A stretch of DNA of 58,298 nt from Opitutus sp. ER46 (GTDB taxonomy: Bacteria; Verrucomicrobiota; Verrucomicrobiia; Opitutales; Opitutaceae). The notes beneath the pieces were generated by a model, which was not told where the DNA came from, searched no databases, and was given only the letters and a program-made list of their open reading frames with translations. How positions within the stretch are numbered: position 1 is the first letter of the stretch; each line of letters opens with the position of its first letter. Of the stretch, positions 21,720 to 30,437 are shown piece after piece. The stretch spans positions 1 to 58,298 of the forward strand of contig NZ_QAYX01000010.1 of the NCBI RefSeq assembly GCF_003054705.1, in the 5' to 3' direction. A program made the position numbers and the translations under genes.

Positions 21720-23123
21720 ATGGTTCCCAGCGTACTGATCGTTGACGACGAGAAGCACACTCGCGAAGGACTGCAGCAGGCGTTGACGGAGAATTTCGAC
21801 GTCACCGTGGCGGCCAACGCGGAGGAGGCGTTCAACCTGATGGACGCCCAGCCTTTCGATGTCGTGCTCACGGACTTGCGCATGCCCGGCAAGTCGGGGC
21901 TCAAGATCATCGACAAGGCGCTGACGCTGCCGAACCGGCCGGCGGTGCTGATGATGACGGCCTATGGCAACATCGATTCCGCGGTGGAGGCCATGAAGCG
22001 CGGCGCGGTGGATTTCCTGACCAAGCCCGTCAACATCGAGCGGCTCGAGGTCCTGATCCAGCGGGCGCTGAAGACCAAGACGCTGGAGGTTGAGGTGCAG
22101 CAGCTGCATGAGCGGCTCGATGAGCGGTTCAGCATGGAGGGAATCATCGGTACCTCCGCGAAACTGAAGGAGGTCATCGAGCGCGTGCGGCTGGTGGCGC
22201 CTTCGCGGGCGACGATCCTGATCGAGGGCGAGTCGGGCTCGGGCAAGGAGCTGATCGCGCAGGCGATCCATCAGGCGAGTCCGCGGGCGCGGGCGCCGTT
22301 CATCGCGGTGCATTGCGCGGCGCTTTCGGAGAACCTGCTCGAAAGCGAAATCTTCGGCCACGAGCGAGGCGCGTTCACCGGTGCGGTGGAGCGGCGGATT
22401 GGCCGCTTCGAGTCGGCCAACAACGGCACGCTCTTCCTCGATGAAATCGGCGAGATCTCGGCGTCGACCCAGGTGAAGCTGCTGCGCTTCCTCGAGACCA
22501 AGACGATCGAACGGGTCGGTGGGTCGAAGCCGGTGGAGCTGGACGTGCGCCTGGTGGCGGCGACAAACCGCAACCTCGAGCAGATGGTGCGCGACGGGAA
22601 ATTTCGCGAGGACCTCTTCTTCCGGCTCAACGTGGTGCGGGTGACGATGCCGCCGCTGCGGGAGCGCACCGAGGACATCCCGCTGTTGCTGGCGCACTTC
22701 ATCAAGCAGTTCTCAGAGGAGAACGGCGTGCCGCCGCTGACGATCGAACCCGGGGCGCTGCGGACGTTGCAGGCTTATGCCTGGCCCGGGAATATCCGCG
22801 AGCTGCGCAACTTCTGCGAAAACGCCGTGGTCCTGCGCCGCGGCGGGAGCCTCACCGAATACGACCTCGAGCCGAAGTTCCGCGGCGGCGCGGCGCTGGC
22901 GGCGCCGGGAGCGGCGCCGGTGGGCGGGACGTCCGTGCCGGGACAGGCCACAGTGCCAACGAACTCCCTCTCCGTGGAGGACAACGAGAAGCGGCTGCTC
23001 CGCGAGGCCCTGATCAAGGCGCGCGGCAACCGGACGCGGGCTGCCGAGCTCATGGGCGTCAGCCGCCGCACACTGCATCGCAAGCTGGCTCAATGGCCGG
23101 AGCTCGACGTGACCGACAAGTGA
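21720..23123 (+). CDS. NtrC-family sigma-54-dependent response regulator
   Basis: A 467-residue activator. The receiver domain has Asp52 (VVLTDLRMPGKSG) and Lys102 (LTKPVN). The AAA+ domain has Walker A GESGSGKE (about 170-177), the sigma-54 contact loop GAFTGA (217-222), Walker B TLFLDEIGE and the arginine-finger region LFFRLNVVRVTMPPLRER. A Gly/Ala/Pro linker leads to a Fis-type helix-turn-helix (about 430-465; RTRAAELMGVSRRTLHRKLAQ). It sits 46 bp after the Spy-like gene and directly before the polysaccharide genes. The NtrB-like kinase upstream is the likely partner. I could not find a clear -24/-12 promoter nearby. Confidence 0.94.
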   Translation: MVPSVLIVDDEKHTREGLQQALTENFDVTVAANAEEAFNLMDAQPFDVVLTDLRMPGKSGLKIIDKALTLPNRPAVLMMTAYGNIDSAVEAMKRGAVDFLTKPVNIERLEVLIQRALKTKTLEVEVQQLHERLDERFSMEGIIGTSAKLKEVIERVRLVAPSRATILIEGESGSGKELIAQAIHQASPRARAPFIAVHCAALSENLLESEIFGHERGAFTGAVERRIGRFESANNGTLFLDEIGEISASTQVKLLRFLETKTIERVGGSKPVELDVRLVAATNRNLEQMVRDGKFREDLFFRLNVVRVTMPPLRERTEDIPLLLAHFIKQFSEENGVPPLTIEPGALRTLQAYAWPGNIRELRNFCENAVVLRRGGSLTEYDLEPKFRGGAALAAPGAAPVGGTSVPGQATVPTNSLSVEDNEKRLLREALIKARGNRTRAAELMGVSRRTLHRKLAQWPELDVTDK

Positions 23124-23166
23124 GCGCGGCCCCAGGCTCGTTTCCCGGCATCGAGGCGCCAACCGC

Positions 23167-24981
23167 ATGAAGTCTCCCCAGGAGTTCATCCACTGGCTGG
23201 AGATGGGGGCGGGCGCCCGTTGGATCCGGCTGGCCGCAGTCCTCACCGCGGTGCTCGCGCTGTCGCTGGTCATCGCGTGGAAGCAATTCAAGGGACCGAA
23301 CAGCGAGGCCACGCTCGAGCAGGCCGACGTGGGACGACAGGTCGCGGCCGGCCAAGGCTTCACCACGCTGGTCAACCACCCGCAGACCGTGGCGGTGCTG
23401 ACGTTGCGCGGGCGCAGATTCGATCCGGCTGTGCCGCAGCCCGAGCTGCACCATGCGCCGCTTTATTCGACTGTGATCGCGGCCGGGCTGCGGCTGCTGC
23501 CGGAAGCGCGGCGCGCCGAGCTATTCAAGGCGCCGGCACAATCGACGGACACCTTCGGCGGTGACGCTTTCCTGCTCGCGATGAACCTGGTGCTGCTGTG
23601 GCTGGCGATCTGGCTGACCTACGAGCTGGGGCGGCGGCTCTTCGAGCCCAGGGTCGGCTGGGTGGCCGCGCTGGCGGTGCTGGTGTCGCTGCCCTTCTGG
23701 CAGCAGGCGCTGGCGCTCAACGGCACGCCCCTGCTGATGGTCCTGGTCCTGGCAACGTTCCTGGTTTGGCACGCCGTCGATCGCCGGGCGGAGAGCTTGG
23801 CAACGGCGGACGTGGCGGAAGGCGCGGGGTGGGGCCGGCTTCTGGGGTGGATCGCCGGGCTCGGCGCCGGTTGCGGGCTGCTTTTCCTGACCGAATACTC
23901 GGCGGGCGCCCTGGTGCTGGTGGCGGCCGGTTATCTCCTCGTGCGGCTGGGCGAACGCCGGCGGTGGACGGCAATGGCCGCCCTGGCGCTGGGATTTGCA
24001 GTCGTCAGCGGCCCCTGGATGGTGCGCAACGTGGCGTTGACCGGGCACCCGGTGGCGCTCGCGGCGCAAAATGTCGCCTTGCGGGCAGGGGATCCCACGG
24101 CGGAGCCGGGGGTGGCGCGGGCGACGTTGTCGGCGGACGCGCCTTCGCTGTCGCTGCGCAAGCTCGGCAACAAGACGCTGACGTCGTTGCAGGAAACGGT
24201 GAAGACGAAGCTCTGGGCGGGCGGCGCGATGTGGTTCGTGGCCTTCTTCGTGGCCGGCTGGCTGTACGCTTTTCGGTCCCCGGTGGCCAACCGCCTGCGC
24301 TGGGTCTTCACGGCCAGCCTGGGCGTGCTGCTTTTGTCGCAGGCGATGCTGAACTCGGGGGAATCCGAGCGCTTGGCCGCGGTGTGGCTGTCGCCGCTGA
24401 TCATGATCTTCGGGGCGGGGTTCTTCTTTGTGTTGCTGGGCAGCAACGCCTTGCTGGGCGGCTGGCCGCGCGCGATCGCCGCGGTGCTGCTGGTGGCGCA
24501 GGCGCTGCCGCTGGTGCACGACGTGATGGCTCCTCCGCCGCGGGTGCGGTTTCACTATCCGCCGTATTTCCCGGCCCTGCTGCGCGGGATGAGGACCGAG
24601 CTGGAAATCCGGCAGGCCGACCGGTTTGGGCTGATGGCGGACATCCCGGCCGGCATGGCGTGGTATGCCGGGACGCGGGTATGGACGCAGCCGGCGCGGC
24701 TGCGGGACTTCTATGCGGTGTCGTTGGAGCAGCCGATCGGCGAGCTGGTGCTGACGCCGCGCACGCTCGACCGGCCCTTCTTCTCGGAGTTGAACGCGAC
24801 GCCCCCGCCGCCGGGGGCGCTCGGAAGCGTGGCGAATCGATTTGGCGATTGGGGAGAGATTTACGGCGGGCTGGTCACCGGGACCTTACCCCGCGAGTTT
24901 CCCCTGAAATCGCTCCACCGGGTCACCGAAAACCTGTGCGTTTTGCTCAATCCGGCCCTGCCGCCGGTCCGGGGAAAGTAA
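23167..24981 (+). CDS. Polytopic membrane protein, GT39/PMT-like glycosyltransferase
   Basis: A 604-residue protein with about ten or more hydrophobic segments, for example LAAVLTAVLALSLVIAW near the N-terminus, MNLVLLWLAIWLTYELGRR and AMWFVAFFVAGWLYAF. An acidic, soluble loop follows the first helix. The soluble C-terminal domain contains ADIPAGMAWYAGTRVW and LRDFYAVSLEQPIGELVLTPR. This is the layout of lipid-linked sugar transferases of the GT39/ArnT/PMT superfamily. The substrate is unknown. It lies 57 bp before the outer-membrane barrel gene and may work with it and the tyrosine kinase in surface polysaccharide assembly. Confidence 0.75.
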   Translation: MKSPQEFIHWLEMGAGARWIRLAAVLTAVLALSLVIAWKQFKGPNSEATLEQADVGRQVAAGQGFTTLVNHPQTVAVLTLRGRRFDPAVPQPELHHAPLYSTVIAAGLRLLPEARRAELFKAPAQSTDTFGGDAFLLAMNLVLLWLAIWLTYELGRRLFEPRVGWVAALAVLVSLPFWQQALALNGTPLLMVLVLATFLVWHAVDRRAESLATADVAEGAGWGRLLGWIAGLGAGCGLLFLTEYSAGALVLVAAGYLLVRLGERRRWTAMAALALGFAVVSGPWMVRNVALTGHPVALAAQNVALRAGDPTAEPGVARATLSADAPSLSLRKLGNKTLTSLQETVKTKLWAGGAMWFVAFFVAGWLYAFRSPVANRLRWVFTASLGVLLLSQAMLNSGESERLAAVWLSPLIMIFGAGFFFVLLGSNALLGGWPRAIAAVLLVAQALPLVHDVMAPPPRVRFHYPPYFPALLRGMRTELEIRQADRFGLMADIPAGMAWYAGTRVWTQPARLRDFYAVSLEQPIGELVLTPRTLDRPFFSELNATPPPPGALGSVANRFGDWGEIYGGLVTGTLPREFPLKSLHRVTENLCVLLNPALPPVRGK

Positions 24982-25038
24982 TTGCCTAGGTAACGGCCCG
25001 CCGAGTACGGTCGCCGGCAAATCTCCGGTCCCGACCCT

Positions 25039-26220
25039 ATGAAGTTTTCTCATGCCTTGGTCGCTGTCTGCCTCGTCGCGGCACTGCCGGTGCGGGCGGT
25101 TTACGCCCCGATTCCCGAACAGGAGCAGGGCAAGGATCTCACGGTCTCGGTGCGCGCCGGTTTGTTGTACGACAGCAACATCTTCGGTGGGGCGACCGGC
25201 GCGATAAACAGCAACGTTTACCAGCTTGCGCCGCGGCTGACCTACAATGCCTCGCTGACCGACCAGACCTTCTTTTCGGCCATCTACGGCCTCGGGCTCG
25301 ACTACATTGAGCGCAGGCCGGGCACCAAACTCCTGGACAGCCACGACTTGACGCTGCGCCTGGCGCACGCGTTCGACCAGAGTCGGATCCTGGACCTCAC
25401 CGATACCTACATGCTGGCGCGGAATCCCGAGTCGCTGCTCAACGGCATCCCTCAGAACACCGACCAGTCCTACGCCCGGAACCAGTTTGATGGGAGCTAC
25501 AGCATGCCGGTGACGCCGAAGATCTCGCTCACCTACAAGGCGCGCTCGGCCAACATGAAGTACCGCAATGCGTCGCTCGGCCGGCTGCTGGACCGGCTTG
25601 AGAACCTCTACGGCGTGGCCGGCAGTTACGCCATTCTGCCGGAGCTGAAGGGCGTCGTGGAGTATCGGCATCTGGACGTGTACTACTGGACCGAGGGCGA
25701 AAATAAGAACAAGCGCTCGGACTACCTGATGGGCGGCGTCGACTACGAGGCGGCGAAGAAGCTGACCCTCGCGGCGCGCCTGGGAAGCGAGTGGCGCAAT
25801 CGCGCGAACGAGGAGAGCACCACCGGGCCGTTCGTCGAGTTTTCGGGCCGCTACCGCTATGCCGAGAAATCGGTGCTGGCCGGCGGCTTCGCCTACACGA
25901 TCGACGAGGCCTCCGACGTGGCGCGGTTCACGGACCAGGAGGTGCAGCGCTACTTCGTCAGCGTGCAGCATTCGCTCACCGCGCTGATCGTCGCCTCGGT
26001 GTCGGTCAACTACGAGCCGGCGGTGCTGCAGGCGCGGCGGGCGCTCGGCTTTGTGGATCTGAACGAGGAGACCACGCGGTTCGGCGCGGCGCTCACGTAT
26101 TCGCCGACGAAGAACTGGAGCATTTCCGCCACCTACGACTGGGATCACACGTCGTCTGACGACCCGATGCGCGCGACGGAGCGCCACCGGTTCGGTTTGA
26201 ACGCGAGCTACACGTTCTGA
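25039..26220 (+). CDS. Outer-membrane beta-barrel protein
   Basis: A 393-residue protein with a signal peptide (MKFSHALVAVCLVAALPVRA). The body is made of alternating, aromatic-rich strands (LSYSFD-like patterns such as VRAGLLYDSNIFG, LTYNASLTDQTFFSAIYGLG) and ends in a terminal Phe strand, RFGLNASYTF, as outer-membrane barrels do. It probably belongs to the barrels that export or anchor exopolysaccharide, inferred from the 5-bp gap to the Wzc-like kinase gene. No enzymatic motif is visible. Confidence 0.85.
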   Translation: MKFSHALVAVCLVAALPVRAVYAPIPEQEQGKDLTVSVRAGLLYDSNIFGGATGAINSNVYQLAPRLTYNASLTDQTFFSAIYGLGLDYIERRPGTKLLDSHDLTLRLAHAFDQSRILDLTDTYMLARNPESLLNGIPQNTDQSYARNQFDGSYSMPVTPKISLTYKARSANMKYRNASLGRLLDRLENLYGVAGSYAILPELKGVVEYRHLDVYYWTEGENKNKRSDYLMGGVDYEAAKKLTLAARLGSEWRNRANEESTTGPFVEFSGRYRYAEKSVLAGGFAYTIDEASDVARFTDQEVQRYFVSVQHSLTALIVASVSVNYEPAVLQARRALGFVDLNEETTRFGAALTYSPTKNWSISATYDWDHTSSDDPMRATERHRFGLNASYTF

Positions 26221-26225
26221 GCAGC

Positions 26226-28376
26226 ATGGCCAACGTCCACGCTGCTCCAGTCGGTGCGTCGGTTGCAGGGTTTCTGCAGATTCTTCGCCAACGCCAGTGG
26301 TTGATTGCGCTGATCCTGGCGCTCGTGGTGGTGACCACGATCGGGGTGACGGCCTTCCTGCCCAAGGGCTATCGCGCGACCACGAAAGTGCGGGTGGAGC
26401 GGCCGGACGGGCAGGTGAAGCTCTTCCAGGCGCAGACGAGCCCGAGCTACGACCCGGTTTTCCTGCAGGATCAGTTCAAGATCATGCAGTCGGAGAAAAT
26501 TCTCTACCCGGTGATCGAGCGGCTGGATCTGAACCGGAAGATCGCGGCGCTGAAGGACTCGCCGGCGGCTTTCCCCTCGGCGGTCACCTACGCGATCCTG
26601 ACGCGGAAGATGCTGCGGGTGGAGTCGCAGCGGGCGTCTTCGGTGATCGAGATCAACGTGGATGCGGAGGATCCGCAGCTCGCGGCCGACATCGCGAACG
26701 AAGTGGCGCGCACGTATTCGGCGGATCGGATCGCGCTCGCGACCTCGGACCAGAGTGAGGGCATGGCGCAATTGCGGCAGGAGCTGCTGAAGCAGGAACA
26801 GGCGGTTACGCGCCAGCGCGATGCCGTCGAGAAGCTGCGCAAGGAGCTGAATATTTCCGGCGTGGACCTGAACGCGCGGTACTCCGACATGGAGATCGAG
26901 ACGCTGCGGCAGATGCAGAACACGCTGATCGCCCTGAGCGTGGACGCGATCGGGCGGAAGACGCGCTGGGAGCGGTTCAAGTCGATCCCGGCGGGCGAGC
27001 GCCAGAGCCTGGTCAACTCGGAGCTGATCCCGGACCAGAACATCCAGAACCTGTTGCAGGCGTACCTCGTGGCCGACCAGAAGGTGACGCAGTTGCAGGG
27101 CCGGTTGGGCGAGGCACACCCGGACCTGATCGCGGCGGTGGACAACCGGGCGAAGATCAAGGAGCAGCTCGATGCGCAACTGCGCGGGTACGAAAACTCG
27201 CTCGAGATCGCGTACAAGGAAGCCGAGGCCCGCGTGGCGGAGCTCAAGAGCCAGTTGGCGCAGGCCAAGGTGGACCAGATCCTGTCCGCGCGGGATCGGA
27301 TGCGTCCCTTCGAGGAGGCGGCGCAGAAGCTGGAGGACGAAACGCGGTTGCTGACGACGCTGAAGCTGACGTTGCGGCAGCGGGAGATCGATTTCCAGGT
27401 GCCGAAGAAGACGATCGAGATCCTGAACACGGCGGAGGCGCCGCGCTTCCCGATCCGGCCGAGCTGGCCCCTGAATCTCACGTTTGCGTTCGTGTTCGGC
27501 GCCGTGCTCGCGGTCGGCGTCGCGGTGGTGCTCGAGTATTTCGACACGAGCTTCCGGAACGTGGCGGACGTCGAGGCGCGGCTGGGTCTGCCGGTGCTGG
27601 GGGTGATTCCCTTTGCCCAGGATCCGTTGGCGCGCGGCGGCGACGACCCCGCGGAGCTGGAGCCGTACCGGGTGCTCTACACCAACTTGAACCTGGCGTT
27701 GAAACCGGGGCAGGCGCATGCGCTCGTGTTCTCGTCGGCCGGGCCGGGCGAGGGGAAGTCGACGACGCTCCACCGGCTGACGCGGCTGATGGGCGAGATG
27801 GGTGACCGCGTGCTGTTGATCGACGCGGACCTGCGACGTCCGACGCAGCATCGGATTGCCGAGCGGCCGAGATCGCCAGGCCTGAGCGATCTGCTGACTG
27901 CGCAGAAGACACTGGATGAGGTGATCCAGAAGAGCATCTCGCCGGGGCTGGACTTCATCGCGAGCGGCGCGGCCGGCAATTTCACGCTCTCGCTGATCTA
28001 CGCGAACCGGCTGCGGGAACTGATGACGACGCTGCGTGGGCGGTACGACCGGATCGTGTTTGATTCGCCGCCGATCATCGGGGTGAGCGACACGAGCGTG
28101 CTGATGACGGTCGTCGATGGAGTGGTGTTGCTGATCCAGCACCGGCGCAACCCGCAGAGCATGGTTCTGCGCGCGCAGCAGATCGTCGGCGGCGTGAAGG
28201 CGTCGATCCTGGGCATCGTGCTGAACCAGATTCCCGGCAACGCTGGCGGTGACTACGGTTACTACACGAGCAACTACGCCTACTATCACGAAGGCTCACG
28301 GCGCACGCGCCGTTCAGCACGTTCCGACAAGAAGCCCGAGGCCGGCGGCGAGGATCGCCTGGACCTGCACGAGTGA
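26226..28376 (+). CDS. Wzc-like polysaccharide co-polymerase / BY-kinase
   Basis: A 716-residue inner-membrane protein controlling exopolysaccharide chain length and export. The N-terminal Wzz domain starts with a membrane helix at about residues 24-45 (IALILALVVVTTIGVTAFL). A long periplasmic coiled-coil region (about 190-390) follows, with a second membrane helix near 420-440. The BY-kinase domain has Walker A SAGPGEGKST (505-513), Walker A' LLIDADLRRP and Walker B IVFDSPPIIG. The C-terminus has a Tyr cluster (GGDYGYYTSNYAYYHEG), the substrate for trans-autophosphorylation. Fusion of Wzz and kinase parts is the Gram-negative type. A run of ten or so G's follows the stop codon. Confidence 0.93.
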   Translation: MANVHAAPVGASVAGFLQILRQRQWLIALILALVVVTTIGVTAFLPKGYRATTKVRVERPDGQVKLFQAQTSPSYDPVFLQDQFKIMQSEKILYPVIERLDLNRKIAALKDSPAAFPSAVTYAILTRKMLRVESQRASSVIEINVDAEDPQLAADIANEVARTYSADRIALATSDQSEGMAQLRQELLKQEQAVTRQRDAVEKLRKELNISGVDLNARYSDMEIETLRQMQNTLIALSVDAIGRKTRWERFKSIPAGERQSLVNSELIPDQNIQNLLQAYLVADQKVTQLQGRLGEAHPDLIAAVDNRAKIKEQLDAQLRGYENSLEIAYKEAEARVAELKSQLAQAKVDQILSARDRMRPFEEAAQKLEDETRLLTTLKLTLRQREIDFQVPKKTIEILNTAEAPRFPIRPSWPLNLTFAFVFGAVLAVGVAVVLEYFDTSFRNVADVEARLGLPVLGVIPFAQDPLARGGDDPAELEPYRVLYTNLNLALKPGQAHALVFSSAGPGEGKSTTLHRLTRLMGEMGDRVLLIDADLRRPTQHRIAERPRSPGLSDLLTAQKTLDEVIQKSISPGLDFIASGAAGNFTLSLIYANRLRELMTTLRGRYDRIVFDSPPIIGVSDTSVLMTVVDGVVLLIQHRRNPQSMVLRAQQIVGGVKASILGIVLNQIPGNAGGDYGYYTSNYAYYHEGSRRTRRSARSDKKPEAGGEDRLDLHE

Positions 28377-28425
28377 TCGGCGGGGGGGGGGCGCGCGGCG
28401 CTTGGCCACACGTCTCGGCAGGCTG

Positions 28426-28863
28426 CTAGGGGCCGATGGGCAGACCGACCGCCGCCGCGAGCTTCTTCTGGTTTGTGTCGAATGTAAGAAACAAGGCTGC
28501 CTGCAGCGTGCGTGCCGACCCGATGTGCAGGATATCGAACGAGCGGTGTCCACCGTTTGCCGTGTAAGTGTTGGATAGTGTCCGAGCTTCTTCGACGACG
28601 GCATCCAAGTCACGCTGGGCTGGCTGGAGCAGCCCTGCTTGCATATCGGCTTCGAAAGCGGTCAGCGTGGCGAAGGCTTCGTCGCGCGTGATGAGCTGGC
28701 GGAACGTGGCGAAATGGACCGCATTGGTGAGTTCGTATCGATTCAGAGGCGTCACGGTGATCGGACTGCTGGAGTCCGCGATCCAGGCGCGCGCTGCAGC
28801 CGAGTTTACGTCTGAGCCGTACAAGGAGAAGAGGAAGCTGGTGTCGGCGACGATTGTAGGCAT
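28426..28863 (-). CDS. PIN-domain toxin (VapC-like)
   Basis: A 145-residue PIN ribonuclease. The acidic active-site residues are visible: Asp7 (IVADTSFLFSLY), Glu44 (NRYELTNAVHF), Asp110 (RSFDILHIGSA) and Asp129 (LTFDTNQ). Such toxins cleave tRNA or rRNA and are held inactive by the antitoxin. The chosen ATG (MPTIVADTSF) is the classical PIN start; an in-frame start four codons earlier is possible. It follows the antitoxin gene by 42 bp and is presumably co-transcribed from the palindrome-overlapped promoter upstream. Confidence 0.9.
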   Translation of the reverse strand: MPTIVADTSFLFSLYGSDVNSAAARAWIADSSSPITVTPLNRYELTNAVHFATFRQLITRDEAFATLTAFEADMQAGLLQPAQRDLDAVVEEARTLSNTYTANGGHRSFDILHIGSARTLQAALFLTFDTNQKKLAAAVGLPIGP

Positions 28864-28905
28864 GGCGGGACCCAATCGGTGGTCGGCCGGGCCGGGAGGC
28901 GGGCG

Positions 28906-29151
28906 CTAGTCGCCCTGGCTCTCCGCCAGGATGGAGGCGGACTGCTCGGCGGTAAGGTGCCGGGTCCAGGGCGCGCGGGTGAGGGCCGCGCTTCGCGACC
29001 AATCGACGGTCTGAGGGACCTTCATCGTCGGCGGTACAACCCGGGCGACGATTTGGCCCCGACGCGTAACCTGGACCTCCTCGCCGGCGCCGACCCAGCG
29101 AAGGATCTCGGCATAGTTGTTCCGGAGTTCGCGTACCGACGCCGTTTTCAT
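28906..29151 (-). CDS. Phd/YefM-family antitoxin
   Basis: An 81-residue protein. The N-terminus MKTASVRELRNNYAEILRWV and RRGQIVARVVPP are the Phd/YefM DNA-binding fold. The C-terminal part (TRAPWTRHLTAEQSASILAE) is the likely toxin-binding segment. It precedes the PIN toxin gene. Its start codon lies inside a 23-bp perfect palindrome, the expected site of autorepression. The pair is Phd/PIN, a common VapBC variant. Confidence 0.9.
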   Translation of the reverse strand: MKTASVRELRNNYAEILRWVGAGEEVQVTRRGQIVARVVPPTMKVPQTVDWSRSAALTRAPWTRHLTAEQSASILAESQGD

Positions 29152-29172
29152 GTGCTACATCGTGTAGCACAT
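29150..29172. promoter_or_regulatory. Palindromic operator of the toxin-antitoxin pair
   Basis: ATGTGCTACA (29150-29159) and TGTAGCACAT (29163-29172) are perfect 10-bp arms around TCG. The left arm overlaps the antitoxin start codon (29149-29151). Repressor binding there would block initiation, and the mRNA is probably leaderless or nearly so. Confidence 0.85.
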
Positions 29173-29221
29173 CGCTCTGAAGGCAAGGCGGACATCCTTT
29201 TGTGCCCGTCGGGAGTGCGGT

Positions 29222-29255
29222 AAAAACACAAAAGCCCTTGATCTCTCAAGGGCTT
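29222..29255 (-). terminator. Intrinsic terminator of tRNA-Gly
   Basis: AAGCCCTTGA (29232-29241) pairs with TCAAGGGCTT (29246-29255) around TCTC. On the minus strand the hairpin is followed by TTGTGTTTTT. It is 7 bp past the tRNA 3' end. Confidence 0.88.
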
Positions 29256-29261
29256 GGAAAA

Positions 29262-29337
<76 letters not shown>

Positions 29338-29352
29338 AAAACAGGGTGCTAA

Positions 29353-29380
29353 GGAGTAGGCCCGCGAAGACCGCCGTCAA
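29353..29380 (-). promoter_or_regulatory. Candidate promoter of tRNA-Gly
   Basis: On the minus strand TTGACG (29380-29375) and TACTCC (29358-29353) are separated by 16 bp, ending about 15 bp before the tRNA. The -35 word and spacing are the same as before the CAU tRNA at 51915. Confidence 0.5.
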
Positions 29381-29561
29381 CAGCTATTTTCAAAGTTTTG
29401 ATCTCCCAGAGGATGGCGGGCAGTGGACGCGGAATCTCGGCCAATTTCTGCAACGTGCGCGGAGGCCGGATACGGGAGTGGGGGCGGTGCGGAGTGCGAG
29501 GTGGGGCTGATTTCCTCCGTGTGTATTCAGGGGCAATCGTGCTAACTCGCCGGCCTACCAC

Positions 29562-30242
29562 ATGAATGCCTCCGAGTTCTTTGCGCTGCCCCCTTCGCTG
29601 GCGTCCTTTGCGGCCCATTTCCCGCCCGATGTGGCGCCTTGGGAGTGGCTGAAGCGGATTGGCCCGGCGCTGGCGGCGCTGACCGAGGTGCCCGCAACCG
29701 TCACTGTTCCGCCGGGCGTGCAGGTTGAGGGCAAGGTCTGGTTGCACCCGTCGGTGAAGCTCCCGGCCTACGCCACGCTGATCGGCCCGGCCTGGATTGG
29801 CGCCAAGACCGAGATCCGTCCGGGCGCCTTCATTCGTGGCAACGTGATCATTGGCGAGGGCTGCGTCATCGGTAACGCCTGCGAATTCAAGAATTGCCTC
29901 CTCATGGATGGCGTGCAGGTGCCGCACTTCAGCTACGTCGGGGACTCCATTCTCGGGAACAACGCGCACCTCGGCGCCGGCGTCATCTGCTCGAATCTAC
30001 GCCTCGATCAGAAGCCGGTGACGGTGCGCGCCAACGGCAAGACTTACGAGACCGGCTTACGCAAGTTCGGCGCGATCCTGGGCGACGCGGCCGAGGTCGG
30101 CTGCAACTCCGTGCTCAATCCGGGCGCGATCCTCGGCCGCCGCGCGCTCGTGGCGCCGACCTCGGCGTTCTCCGGCTACCTCCCGCCCGAGAATGTCGCG
30201 TACTGTCGGTCTCAGGCGAAGATCCTCCCGCGGCGCGCCTAG
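29562..30242 (+). CDS. Left-handed beta-helix acyl/nucleotidyl-transferase-like protein
   Basis: A 226-residue protein with an N-terminal helical cap (about 1-50). A hexapeptide-repeat beta-helix follows at about 50-190: VTVPPGVQVEGKVWLHPSVK, IGPAWIGAKTEIRPGAFIRG and VIIGEGCVIGNACEF. This resembles the C-terminal half of GlmU and UDP-acyltransferases, but no nucleotidyl-transfer domain is present. DNAVVGCNSVLNPG-like turns (EVGCNSVLNPGAILG) continue the helix. A free-standing sugar-nucleotide acyltransferase is likely; the substrate is not evident. It starts at ATG 29562, 224 bp after the tRNA-Gly gene. Confidence 0.82.
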   Translation: MNASEFFALPPSLASFAAHFPPDVAPWEWLKRIGPALAALTEVPATVTVPPGVQVEGKVWLHPSVKLPAYATLIGPAWIGAKTEIRPGAFIRGNVIIGEGCVIGNACEFKNCLLMDGVQVPHFSYVGDSILGNNAHLGAGVICSNLRLDQKPVTVRANGKTYETGLRKFGAILGDAAEVGCNSVLNPGAILGRRALVAPTSAFSGYLPPENVAYCRSQAKILPRRA

Positions 30243-30437
30243 ACCGCCTCGCACTCGCGGCGCCTTTGCCGCCGGTCGCGACCACGCGCGGCATCGGCCC
30301 TGATCGTCGGCCGTTGGCCGTCCGGGCCTCCGTCGTGCCCGATCCCTTGCCGCCTCGCGGTCAGACTGTGGGGGCCTGCCGCCGGACCCGCTGCTTGGGA
30401 CCGGTGGATTTTTCGACTGACTTCCCCGGGGGCAGTC

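Noticed and set aside
23100-25038. A sigma-54 -24/-12 promoter before the polysaccharide genes
   Set aside because: I found no convincing TGGCAC-N5-TTGC match in the intergenic stretches.
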